DNA of 24,553 nucleotides from JBFXDI01 sp050181295 (GTDB lineage Bacteria > Pseudomonadota > Alphaproteobacteria > Rhizobiales > Aestuariivirgaceae), in assembly GCA_050181295.1 (NCBI GenBank), contig JBFXDI010000054.1:1-24553 (forward strand), in the 5' to 3' direction. The translations under genes were made by a program, and so were the position numbers. Shown piece after piece: positions 1 through 6,290 of this stretch. How positions within the stretch are numbered: the first letter of the stretch is position 1; the number at the start of each line of letters is the position of its first letter. A model generated the notes under the pieces. It worked only from the letters and a program-made list of their open reading frames with translations, had not been told where the DNA came from and did not search any database.

Positions 1-336
1 GAGGTAGAGGGCATCGTCGGTGTCGAGACGGCCGAGCGCGGAGGCGATGACCTCGTTGGGGAGCGCCTCCATGAGCTCGTCGCGCACGCCCTCGTCGAGC
101 TCGGGCAGCGCCTCGACGTCGAAGGAACGGCCGAGCAGCGTGATGAGCCGGACGCGGTCCTCGGACGGCAGGAGCTCGATCAGATCCGCGAGATCGGCCT
201 GGTGGAGGTCCTCGGTGAGTGCCCTGACGCGCGGCTGCTCGCCCGCGGCGAGCGCCTCCGCGACGGTCTCGACGAGCTCGGGCGTGACGACGCCCTCCTC
301 GTCCTCCTCGGCCGGCCGGGCTTCCGCTTCCACCAT
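1..336 (-). CDS. mgtE: Magnesium transporter MgtE, N-terminal part (truncated by window edge)
   Basis: Only the first 112 codons are present; the gene runs off the left end. MgtE is an inner-membrane Mg2+ channel/transporter whose cytoplasmic N domain and CBS domains gate the pore according to Mg2+. The visible protein is an acidic leader (about residues 1-35) followed by the helical MgtE N domain, recognisable from LHQADLADLIELLP, the repeat-like ALPNEVIASAL and the ending LDTDDALYL. The start ATG at 336-334 is preceded by GGAGG about nine bases upstream, which fixes the start. The CBS and membrane domains lie outside the window. It is divergent from the cupin gene at 427. The family call comes from motif recognition only. 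Confidence 0.8.
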   Translation of the reverse strand, partial: MVEAEARPAEEDEEGVVTPELVETVAEALAAGEQPRVRALTEDLHQADLADLIELLPSEDRVRLITLLGRSFDVEALPELDEGVRDELMEALPNEVIASALGRLDTDDALYL

Positions 337-426
337 GATCGCCAGCCTCCGAGCCGCCGGACACGCAGCGATTGCCTTACGCAGACCCGCGTGTCAAATC
401 AGTGTCCGAAGCGAAGGGAACGCCCC

Positions 427-786
427 ATGGACAAGATCGCTCCCGAAGACCGCGTGGTCGTCAATCTCAAGACGGCTAAGTTCAAGCCCTTCCTCGTGGA
501 CGGCGCGCCGCTGCCCGGCCAGAGCTTCCTGCAGCTCGATGAGACCTTCCCCGAAGGCGCGGGCTTCACGATCTACCGCATGGCGCCGAACAGCGAGACG
601 CAGCCGCACGAGCACACCTGCCACGAGCAGTTCCTGGTGCTCGAAGGCGAGCTCGAGGACCACGACGGCCACGTCTATAAGCCAGGCGACTTCGTGCTCT
701 TGAAGGACGGGACACGGCATTTCTCCCGCACGCGCACGGGCTGCACGCTCGCCGTCTTCGTCGCGAGCATCGAGAAGAACATCTGA
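427..786 (+). CDS. Small single-domain cupin protein
   Basis: A 119-residue protein consisting of one cupin barrel. The first cupin motif shows as PHEHTCHEQFLVLEGE (about residues 59-74), with the His-x-His and Glu that normally bind a metal. The second motif is YKPGDFVLLKDGTRHFS (about 84-100), with the conserved Pro-Gly and His. Single-domain cupins may be dioxygenases, isomerases or ligand sensors, and nothing here fixes the substrate. The reading frame is open upstream to 202, but that part lies antisense to mgtE. The ATG at 427 follows a purine-rich GAAGGGAA and begins the conserved protein. The stop abuts the GTG start of the EamA transporter gene, so the two are probably cotranscribed and translationally coupled. 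Confidence 0.8.
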   Translation: MDKIAPEDRVVVNLKTAKFKPFLVDGAPLPGQSFLQLDETFPEGAGFTIYRMAPNSETQPHEHTCHEQFLVLEGELEDHDGHVYKPGDFVLLKDGTRHFSRTRTGCTLAVFVASIEKNI

Positions 787-1695
787 GTGGACCGCCCTGG
801 CGCCGAGACGCTGGCGCGCTGGGCCTGCGCCTATGCGGGGGCCATCTGGGGCCTGTTCTGGATGCCGCTCAGGGAGATGCAGGCAGCGGGCCTCGATCCG
901 ATCTGGAGCACGGCGCTGTTCTTCGCCGTGCCGGGCCTCGTCTTCCTGCCGCTCCTGCCCTTCCGCCTCAAGCCGCTGGCGCAAGGCGGCCTGAAGCTCC
1001 AGCGCTCGGCGCTGCTCGCCGGGGCCGCCATGGCATTCTACGCGCTTGCGGTGACCCAGACCGAGGTCATCCGCGCCATGCTCCTCTTCTACCTGACGCC
1101 TCTGTGGAGCACGCTTCTCGCGCGGTTCCTGCTCGGCGAGCGCATCACGCCCGCGCGCGGGCTCGCCATGGCGCTCGCCTTCGCCGGGCTCCTCGTCATC
1201 ACCGGCATCGACGTCGGGCCGCCCCTGCCGCGCAACCTCGGCGACTGGCTGGCGCTCGCCTCCGGGCTCACCTGGGCGGGCGGGGCCGTGAGCCTGAGGC
1301 TCGACCGCACGTCGAGCGCGGTCGACATCACGCTCTCCTTCTTCCTCTGGGCGACCATCCCGGCGGTGGCCTTCGGCGTCGCGGCCTGGCTCGGCGGCAC
1401 AGCGCCGCTGCCCGACGCGGCGGTGCTCGGCAACCTCGCCTGGCTGCTCCCCATCCTGCTCCTCATGGTGGCGAGCGGGGTCTTCTGCTGCATCTGGGGG
1501 CCGATGCGCCTCGATCCGGGCCTCGTGGCGCTGCTCTTCATGACCGAGATCACGGTCGGGACCGTCACCGCCGCCATATGGGCGGGCGAGCCCTTCGGCC
1601 TGCGCGAGGGGCTGGGCATCGTGCTCGTCACGGCCGCTGCGCTGGTCGAGGCGGTGAAGGAGCTTTTCTCGCGGCCGGCGAGGGCGACACTATAG
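787..1695 (+). CDS. EamA/DMT-family inner-membrane transporter
   Basis: A 302-residue hydrophobic protein with about ten predicted membrane segments in two five-helix halves, as in the drug/metabolite transporter (EamA, RhaT-like) family. Typical features are the first-half segment AVTQTEVIRAMLLFYLTPLW followed by LARFLLGERITPARGLAMAL, and the second-half repeat LLFMTEITVGTVTAAIWAGE. Members export amino acids, purines or other small metabolites; the substrate cannot be deduced here. The GTG start immediately follows the cupin stop codon with no spacer, which implies coupled translation and a functional link to the cupin. No clear terminator is seen in the 110 bases that follow. Confidence 0.85.
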   Translation: MDRPGAETLARWACAYAGAIWGLFWMPLREMQAAGLDPIWSTALFFAVPGLVFLPLLPFRLKPLAQGGLKLQRSALLAGAAMAFYALAVTQTEVIRAMLLFYLTPLWSTLLARFLLGERITPARGLAMALAFAGLLVITGIDVGPPLPRNLGDWLALASGLTWAGGAVSLRLDRTSSAVDITLSFFLWATIPAVAFGVAAWLGGTAPLPDAAVLGNLAWLLPILLLMVASGVFCCIWGPMRLDPGLVALLFMTEITVGTVTAAIWAGEPFGLREGLGIVLVTAAALVEAVKELFSRPARATL

Positions 1696-1805
1696 GCCGC
1701 AGTTAGCCTCGCCCCTGCTCCTTCGAGATCGTGTCGTGTGGCGGATCGTTGTTGCAACATCTGGAGGTTGTGGCACAGTAATCCGTGCCGATACGGGGGA
1801 GGGTG

Positions 1806-2105
1806 ATGTCGGTCCACGAGAAGGCTAAGCGGTTCATTGTCGTCGTCTTTGTCTTCGTAGGTAGCTTTCCCATTTGGGGCGGTCTTCTTTCGACCCTCCT
1901 CGGAACGGGGGGCGTCATGTTTCTTGTCGCACCCGTCGCGCTACTCGCGGGAGCGATTACCCTCTGGGTTTTCAAATGCTCCCGCTGTGGCGCCCCTGTC
2001 TTCTGCTCTGCCAAGACTGGCCCAATCCAATCCTTCTGGCCTTGGCCGCGGAAAACATGCGTCGACTGCGGCGATGATCTCACCCGCAAGCGACCGACGT
2101 CATGA
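1806..2105 (+). CDS. Small membrane protein with C-terminal zinc ribbon (copy 1)
   Basis: A 99-residue protein. Two hydrophobic segments (about residues 10-28 and 38-57) are followed by a putative zinc ribbon with paired knuckles CSRC and CVDC, then a short basic tail. An alternative upstream start at 1785 adds seven residues; the ATG at 1806 is preferred because GGGGGAGGG lies directly upstream. The last four bases overlap the ATGA start of the next gene, whose product has the same architecture. No assigned family is recognised. The zinc site is inferred from cysteine spacing only. The gene begins a patch of small accessory genes. Confidence 0.6.
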   Translation: MSVHEKAKRFIVVVFVFVGSFPIWGGLLSTLLGTGGVMFLVAPVALLAGAITLWVFKCSRCGAPVFCSAKTGPIQSFWPWPRKTCVDCGDDLTRKRPTS

Positions 2106-2347
2106 CCTATCGGCGAACCAAGCAGGTCATCATCGTCGTATGGCTGATGTTCTTCGCGCTGCTGGGCGCCTTGCGCTATTTCGAGGTCTCCTTCCACGAT
2201 GCCAAGTTCATCGGTGGGGCTGCCTGGTGGGCCGTGCTCGGCTTCATGTGGCTGGCCCTGAGATGCCCGAAGTGTCGTGCATCGCTCTTCTCGCAAGGGC
2301 CATGGGGCCGCAAGCAATGCGCGAAATGCGGGCATGCCCTCTCATGA
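2102..2347 (+). CDS. Small membrane protein with C-terminal zinc ribbon (copy 2)
   Basis: An 81-residue protein: a basic N-terminus, two hydrophobic segments (about 8-24 and 36-53), then a compact zinc ribbon with CPKC and CAKC about 16 residues apart and a G-x-A-L-S ending. It repeats the layout of the preceding gene, with a shared K-(Q/R)-x-I-V-V-V stretch at the first membrane segment, so the pair look like diverged tandem duplicates. Its ATG overlaps the preceding TGA (ATGA), which indicates translational coupling. The function is unknown; the zinc ribbon would face the cytoplasm if both helices span the membrane with the N-terminus inside. Confidence 0.6.
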   Translation: MTYRRTKQVIIVVWLMFFALLGALRYFEVSFHDAKFIGGAAWWAVLGFMWLALRCPKCRASLFSQGPWGRKQCAKCGHALS

Positions 2348-2390
2348 CGTGCTGCGGTCTCTGGGAAGATGATGGGACTTGGAGATAGCG

Positions 2391-2669
2391 ATGCAGATCA
2401 CGCTGGATCACGATTGTGCCCTCGTTCTCTTCGACGTCCTCGCCCGCTGGCTCGAAGACCAAAACGGCAAGAACATCACCATCGATCACCCCGGCGAACT
2501 CGCGGCCCTACAAGATCTCCTCTGCGAATTCGAAGGGCCTCTCTCCGAACCCTTCCTCGCCGACTATGACGTGCGCGTGGCATCGGCGCGCGAAGCATTG
2601 GGGAAGCGATACGAGGAATTCCCTGACATAGTCGCAAGCTTCTCGCGGGGCGAAAATGATGCCGATTGA
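2391..2669 (+). CDS. Small conserved-looking hypothetical protein
   Basis: A 92-residue soluble acidic protein beginning MQITLDHDCALVLFDVLARW and ending in a charged tail. The ATG at 2391 is chosen because GGAG lies six bases upstream; a TTG at 2379 would add four residues. It overlaps the next ORF by 14 bases, so the two form a coupled pair. The amphipathic helical pattern (LFDVLARWLED, LAALQDLLCEFE) suggests an all-helical fold. I do not recognise a characterised family. Its position among small accessory genes near an immunity-like gene leaves open a role in a toxin-immunity islet, but nothing in the protein itself shows this. Confidence 0.55.
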   Translation: MQITLDHDCALVLFDVLARWLEDQNGKNITIDHPGELAALQDLLCEFEGPLSEPFLADYDVRVASAREALGKRYEEFPDIVASFSRGENDAD

Positions 2670-2961
2670 GTTTGCCGACCCTTGGCGGGCTCTCGATGCG
2701 TCCGCGGAACGGGAAACATTGCAGCGCCGCTACGAAAACGAAGTCTCGGGCTCGCACCCGCTGGCGAGTCTAGAAGGACAAATCATCGGCCGGAGCGATG
2801 CCAGCGACGATGTCATGGTCCGCTTGAATGACAAGCGCTTCGCCGTCGTGCATCTGACCTGGAGCATTGGCGACCCTCACTGGACGACATCTTTCACGGT
2901 CTACGCCTCAGAAGAGGCCGCGTCACAGCGCATCGCGGAAGATTCTACACCATCCATGTGA
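2656..2961 (+). CDS. Small hypothetical protein overlapping the preceding gene
   Basis: A 101-residue soluble protein beginning MMPIEFADPWRALD, with a central LNDKRFAVVHLTWS strand pattern and a Trp/aromatic-rich segment (DPHWTTSFTVY). It looks like a complete small alpha/beta protein. Two adjacent ATGs (2656 and 2659) can serve as start. It overlaps the upstream gene by 14 bases, so translation is probably coupled. The protein resembles a kind of small uncharacterised protein I associate with Hyphomicrobiales genomes, but I cannot name a domain. The C-terminal tail (DSTPSM) is less structured and may vary. Confidence 0.5.
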   Translation: MMPIEFADPWRALDASAERETLQRRYENEVSGSHPLASLEGQIIGRSDASDDVMVRLNDKRFAVVHLTWSIGDPHWTTSFTVYASEEAASQRIAEDSTPSM

Positions 2962-2995
2962 GAATTATGTTCTCTGACGTGTTTTGCCCCGTTGA

Positions 2996-3088
2996 GAAAG
3001 CGGTATTCCAGGCAAGTTCACTCCGTCATACTCGACCTACAGCGACCGCGATGGAAAAACAGTTAAGATCAGATACTCCAATGAGTGA
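2996..3088 (+). pseudogene. Possible orphan C-terminal tail of a lost, larger protein
   Basis: After an in-frame stop, this frame gives a 30-residue peptide, E-S-G-I-P-G-K-F-T-P-S-Y-S-T-Y then SDRDGKTVKIRYSNE, and a stop. It has no start codon. The composition (Gly-Lys-Phe-Thr, Tyr/Ser-rich, basic strand, charged end) looks like the end of a beta-rich domain such as a polymorphic toxin tip rather than random sequence. The immunity-like gene at 3117 begins 28 bases downstream, the usual toxin-immunity order. Base composition at third codon positions does not settle the frame. An alternative frame (ATG at 2967) gives a 41-residue peptide that looks less like a protein. Confidence 0.25.
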
Positions 3089-3116
3089 GTGAATCGGTGA
3101 CAAAAGCAGGACAACC

Positions 3117-3503
3117 ATGCTGTCTCGACTCAAGACATTCCTGTCAAAGGCGGGAACGACGGTCGGAAAGTTCGCGCGGCCGCCGAGGCGGTTCAGGAGC
3201 GAATTCCGGCCGGATGGCATTCGGACCAAGTCGGGAGAAAAAGAAGAGTTCTTCCCATGGGAAGACGTGACGGGCATATGGGTCGGCAATGAGGACTGCC
3301 TGACCTATGAGCAGGTGGTGCTGGTTCTGCAGTTCGACGGTACACGGCAGATCCGGCTCAACGAGCTGGATTCCGATCTGCCGGCCGCCGTGGAGTTCAT
3401 GAAGCGCTTGGGTGTGTTTTCGCCGCCGGACGACTGGTTCACCGACATCTCTGTCGCACCGGCGGGCACCTGGCGATGCCTCCACGGCCGACCCGCGGCG
3501 TGA
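3117..3503 (+). CDS. Hypothetical protein, immunity-protein-like
   Basis: A 128-residue soluble protein. After a basic N-terminal region (about 1-40) comes a PH/beta-sandwich-like stretch: EEFFPWEDVTGIWVGNED, then QVVLVLQFDGTRQIRLNEL, then a helix AAVEFMKRLGVF. The arrangement 'W-x-x-V-x-x-I ... D-x-(T/Y)... L-x-F-x-D-G-x ... E-(L/M)' resembles small proteins encoded beside polymorphic toxins. That resemblance is from memory of the pattern and is not a domain hit. The gene follows a start-less coding-like tail by 28 bases, so it may be an orphan immunity gene. The ATG at 3117 lacks a strong ribosome binding site. Confidence 0.5.
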   Translation: MLSRLKTFLSKAGTTVGKFARPPRRFRSEFRPDGIRTKSGEKEEFFPWEDVTGIWVGNEDCLTYEQVVLVLQFDGTRQIRLNELDSDLPAAVEFMKRLGVFSPPDDWFTDISVAPAGTWRCLHGRPAA

Positions 3504-3553
3504 GTATGCAAGAGCCGAGATAGACCAGCTCTCCGATCACCCTCGCCGCGCGC

Positions 3554-4216
3554 CTACTCAGGAAGGTGCTCGATCGCGTCCGCCAGCCGGTCCTGCAGTT
3601 CCTTGTCAGCCTGTTTCTGATCGGCCCAGACTGGCGAGTTGTGGATGAATCTCGTCGCCTCCAGCACCGGCATTCCCAGCCGGTTCACCAGAAACTGCAC
3701 CGATTGCATCTTGCTGAAGCGACGGCATTTCAGAATGCCGGCTATGGCCGAAATGTCTCCGCCAACATCCAGCATCGGCTTAAACCTGTCGACCAGGTCC
3801 TGATGCTCGTCGGACATCGGCATCACTCGCCCTGCCGGTCGATCTCCGCGAAGGCCGCCTCGGCTTTCTTCGCGGCTCATCGTCCCGTCTGGACTATCAA
3901 CGTATTTCGGGTCGAGTCCGAACCAGACGCGCCTCTGCCATTCCTCATCCGTGATGTGCGAGAGTTGATCTCGGAAAGCATTCAGCCACGAGAACTTCAG
4001 CGATACGGCCGTCAAAGCGGACGCGCCGTTCTGGAACGCCTTCATCTCGCAATTCACGACCGATCCGGGCGGGTACTCCCACGTCTCGTCCTCGGGCACC
4101 TCGCCCAGAACGAGATAGGTCCCGTCAGGCTGCAACTCGGCTTCTGCCGGACGCCAGACGTCCGTCCCTTCGTTCATAAGGCGCACGAAGATGCGGGCTG
4201 GGGCGGACGTGGACAT
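3554..4216 (-). CDS. Two-part hypothetical protein, probably two genes fused by a frameshift
   Basis: A 220-residue reading frame with two distinct modules. The N-terminal part (from ATG 4216) is a small beta-rich domain, ARIFVRLMNEGTDVWRPAEA then PDGTYLVLGEVPEDETWEYP. The C-terminal part (from about 3823) is helical, beginning MPMSDEHQDLVDRFKPML and containing FLVNRLGMPVLEATRFIHNS, reminiscent of the ribosomal L7/L12 C-terminal fold. The linker (about 3825-3875) reads poorly in this frame. In an alternate frame the same bases give AAKKAEAAFAEIDRQGE and a stop that overlaps the ATG at 3823 as TGATG. A one-base indel therefore probably joined two formerly coupled genes. The frame is open upstream to 4279; ATG 4216 is preferred on protein content. 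The function of both parts is unknown. Confidence 0.6.
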   Translation of the reverse strand: MSTSAPARIFVRLMNEGTDVWRPAEAELQPDGTYLVLGEVPEDETWEYPPGSVVNCEMKAFQNGASALTAVSLKFSWLNAFRDQLSHITDEEWQRRVWFGLDPKYVDSPDGTMSREESRGGLRGDRPAGRVMPMSDEHQDLVDRFKPMLDVGGDISAIAGILKCRRFSKMQSVQFLVNRLGMPVLEATRFIHNSPVWADQKQADKELQDRLADAIEHLPE

Positions 4217-4366
4217 CACGCAACAGAATACCGTCGCCGGTCTTGCATGGACAAGCGAAGCATCTGGCCGTCGCTGCAATTCGGGCTATATAGACGGAAA
4301 GCAGGGCGGCTTCTCGCCTGCCTGTCCCTTCCAAGCCAAGAGTCGGCAACGCATGACAAAATCGAA

Positions 4367-4452
4367 TGGTGCGGTCGAGAAGACTCGAACTTCCACGGGG
4401 TTTCCCCCACTAGCACCTCAAGCTAGCGCGTCTACCGTTCCGCCACGACCGC
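4367..4452 (-). tRNA. tRNA-Leu (anticodon GAG)
   Basis: The reverse complement folds as a class II tRNA. The acceptor stem is GCGGTCG/CGACCGC (4452-4446 with 4377-4371), the discriminator is A and CCA is encoded (4369-4367). The anticodon stem CTAGC/GCTAG encloses the loop TTGAGGT, which gives anticodon GAG for the leucine codon CUC. The long variable arm (about TGGGGGAAACCCCGT) is typical of tRNA-Leu. The T loop is TTCGAGT closed by GGAAG/CTTCT. The gene lies antisense to apparent ORFs and directly upstream of lipB, in the opposite direction. Confidence 0.95.
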
Positions 4453-4517
4453 ATGTCCATGGAGGGCGCGGGGTACTTAACAAGGCCCCCACCCTAAATC
4501 AAGGCTCCCGCGACGCG

Positions 4518-5183
4518 CTGGCGGGCGAAATCTCAAGACTTCGCTCGGTCCGCCCGGTCGCGTGGGAAACGGCGCCCTCCCTCGTGCCCTATCCGCAAGC
4601 CGTCGAGCGCATGGAGCGCGAGGCCGGGACAATCGCGGAAGGCCTGGCGCCGGAGCGCGTGTGGCTCATCGAACACCCGCCCCTCTACACCGCCGGCACC
4701 AGCGCGCGCGACGAAGACCTCGTGGCGCCCGCGCGTTTCCCGGTCTTCCGCACCGGCCGCGGCGGCCAGTTCACCTATCACGGACCGGGCCAGCGCGTGG
4801 CCTATGCGATGCTCGACCTCAAGACGCGCGGTGAGGACGTGCGGACCTACGTCGCTGGGCTCGAGGCCTGGATCATCGGCGCGCTCGCAGACCTCGGCGT
4901 CGCAGCCGAGCGGCGCGAGGACCGGGTCGGCGTCTGGGTCAGGCGCGGCATGCGCGAGGACAAGATCGCCGCCATCGGCATCCGCGTGCGCCGCTGGGTG
5001 AGCTATCACGGCATCAGCCTCAACGTCCGTCCCGACCTCTCCCATTTCGACGGCATCGTGCCCTGCGGGGTGCGGAAGCATGGCGTCACCAGCCTTGCCG
5101 ATCTCGGGCTCGACCTCACCATGGCGGACTGCGACGCGGCGCTGAGGCGCAACTTCGAGCGCATCTTCGGGCCGACGGTCTGA
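4518..5183 (+). CDS. lipB: Octanoyltransferase LipB (lipoate biosynthesis); start uncertain
   Basis: LipB transfers octanoyl from octanoyl-ACP to lipoyl-domain lysines, the first step of de novo lipoate synthesis for pyruvate and 2-oxoglutarate dehydrogenases and the glycine cleavage system. Visible family motifs are WLIEHPPLYTAGTSA, RTGRGGQFTYHGPGQ, the catalytic lysine in DKIAAIGIRV, SYHGISLNV and the catalytic cysteine in IVPCGV. The start is a problem. The conserved first strand (VAWETAPSLVPYPQAVE) lies upstream of the first usual start codon, GTG at 4584. Going upstream, no ATG, GTG or TTG occurs in frame before the antisense tRNA; ATG 4353 would translate across the tRNA. I place the edge at CTG 4518 as a compromise. 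The enzyme call is secure. Confidence 0.85.
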   Translation: MAGEISRLRSVRPVAWETAPSLVPYPQAVERMEREAGTIAEGLAPERVWLIEHPPLYTAGTSARDEDLVAPARFPVFRTGRGGQFTYHGPGQRVAYAMLDLKTRGEDVRTYVAGLEAWIIGALADLGVAAERREDRVGVWVRRGMREDKIAAIGIRVRRWVSYHGISLNVRPDLSHFDGIVPCGVRKHGVTSLADLGLDLTMADCDAALRRNFERIFGPTV

Positions 5184-5190
5184 GGAAGCT

Positions 5191-5286
5191 CGTCATTCCA
5201 GCGAAAGCGCGAAGGCTGGAGTCCACTGATGAATCTGCCACCCAGCGGGACCGCTTCATGGGATGCCAGCCTTCGCTGGCATGACG
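5191..5286. repeat. Palindromic intergenic repeat, family B (CGTCATKCCAGC type)
   Basis: An inverted pair: CGTCATTCCAGCGAAAGC at the left and CCTTCGCTGGCATGACGG at the right, separated by about 60 bases with internal pairing. It fills the gap between the convergent lipB and acylphosphatase genes and could serve as a bidirectional terminator. Related copies lie at 11348, 15860 and 21958. Confidence 0.75.
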
Positions 5287-5300
5287 GCTTGATGCGGCGG

Positions 5301-5579
5301 TCAAATAGTCGCGCGTATCTCGAAGTCCAGGGGAACATCGGGCGTGTCGGGCAGCGGGCGCATATCCGTGACCTTAGCCGTGCGGGGACCCTGCCGGCAG
5401 CGCGCCAGCATGTCGGAGACCTTTCCATCCTCGCCGGAGAACACCGCCTCCACCGCTCCGTCGCGGCGGTTGCGGACCCAGCCCCGAAGGCCCATCGCCC
5501 TCGCCGTCCGCGCCGCCCAGTCGCGATAGCCCACGCCCTGCACACGGCCCTCGATCAGGACATGAGCCGCCTTCGTCAC
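5301..5579 (-). CDS. acyP: Acylphosphatase
   Basis: A 92-residue protein of the usual acylphosphatase length. The enzyme hydrolyses the carboxyl-phosphate bond of acyl phosphates in the cytoplasm. The signature GRVQGVGYRDWAARTA (residues 11-26) carries the phosphate-binding arginine, and GWVRNRRDGAVEAVFSG carries the catalytic asparagine (about residue 37). The GTG start (5579-5577) overlaps the TGA of the upstream lipoprotein gene as GTGA, so the two are translationally coupled. It is the last gene of a minus-strand unit headed by pccA. Ancestral metabolic logic linking acyl phosphates to acyl-CoA carboxylation is possible but not demonstrated. Confidence 0.9.
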   Translation of the reverse strand: MTKAAHVLIEGRVQGVGYRDWAARTARAMGLRGWVRNRRDGAVEAVFSGEDGKVSDMLARCRQGPRTAKVTDMRPLPDTPDVPLDFEIRATI

Positions 5580-6247
5580 TTCGCGGCGACGAGCCGCTTC
5601 TTCATGGCGGCGGCCTTCTGGGGGAAGCGGGCCTGCACCGCCGTCCGCGCCGCACCCGACTGGTCGCGCACCTGCACCAGCATGACCTCGCGGGGGCCTG
5701 CTGCCACATCCGGCGCCGGCGGGGCCGGCGGCTTCTTCTTTTTCGCGTCCTTCTTCGCGGGCTTCGGCTTCACGGTCGCGACGCGGAAGCCGAGGCTTCC
5801 GGCGTAGACCACCTCGCCCGGATCGACCGTCACGGTGATCTCGCGCGGGGCGCCGGACGCATCGCCCACGTCGACGAACTGCCCGTTCCCGTCCTCGGCG
5901 GCGAGCAGCATGTAGCGGCCGGGCTCGACCGCCTGCACGGTCACGTCGTTGGGATCGAGCCGCAGCGTGAACTCCGGGCCGGTGCGGCCGCGGCGCCACT
6001 TGGTGACCAGGGGCTGGGCCTGCCCTTGCGCGCCGTAGCCGCCTTGCAGGGCGATGATGCCGTGAAGCGTCGGCTGGTAGAAGGCATCGCTGATCGTTCC
6101 GTCGCCCGCCTGCTCGACCGGCGGCGGAGGCGGCTGGTCCGCCGCCAAGGGCGGAGAAGGCGCATTCGCGTCGATGACGCGCGGCGCCGCGCAGCCGGAC
6201 ACCGCCAGCAGCACACCAAGCACGATCAGAAACCCGCTCTTCCGCAT
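5576..6247 (-). CDS. Putative lipoprotein of unknown function
   Basis: A 223-residue protein. The N-terminus MRKSGFLIVLGVLLAVSGC is a lipoprotein signal peptide with the lipobox V-S-G-C (Cys at residue 19), so the mature protein should be a periplasmic lipid-anchored protein. A proline-rich linker (SPPLAADQPPPPP) follows, then a beta-rich region with GRYMLLAAEDGNGQFVD and ITVTVDPGEVVYAGSLGF. After that comes a Lys/Pro/Ala-rich stretch (about 160-180) and a C-terminal basic helix. The frame is open upstream, but ATG 6247 starts the signal peptide. The gene lies 43 bases after pccA and overlaps acyP. The middle part resembles surface proteins with a carboxypeptidase-regulatory-like beta fold; this is a weak impression. 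Confidence 0.75.
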   Translation of the reverse strand: MRKSGFLIVLGVLLAVSGCAAPRVIDANAPSPPLAADQPPPPPVEQAGDGTISDAFYQPTLHGIIALQGGYGAQGQAQPLVTKWRRGRTGPEFTLRLDPNDVTVQAVEPGRYMLLAAEDGNGQFVDVGDASGAPREITVTVDPGEVVYAGSLGFRVATVKPKPAKKDAKKKKPPAPPAPDVAAGPREVMLVQVRDQSGAARTAVQARFPQKAAAMKKRLVAAK

Positions 6248-6290
6248 GCAATCCACCGCCCAACTGCCGTGATGGCCCAGATCCCGAACC

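Noticed and set aside
2967..3088. Short ORF starting ATG 2967, 41 codons
   Set aside because: No ribosome site and unconvincing composition; the overlapping frame at 2996-3088 looks more like protein, though neither is firm.
4191..4517. Upstream extension of the lipB frame from 4191 or 4353
   Set aside because: It would be translated through the antisense strand of a complete tRNA-Leu gene and gives no LipB-like residues before about 4540.
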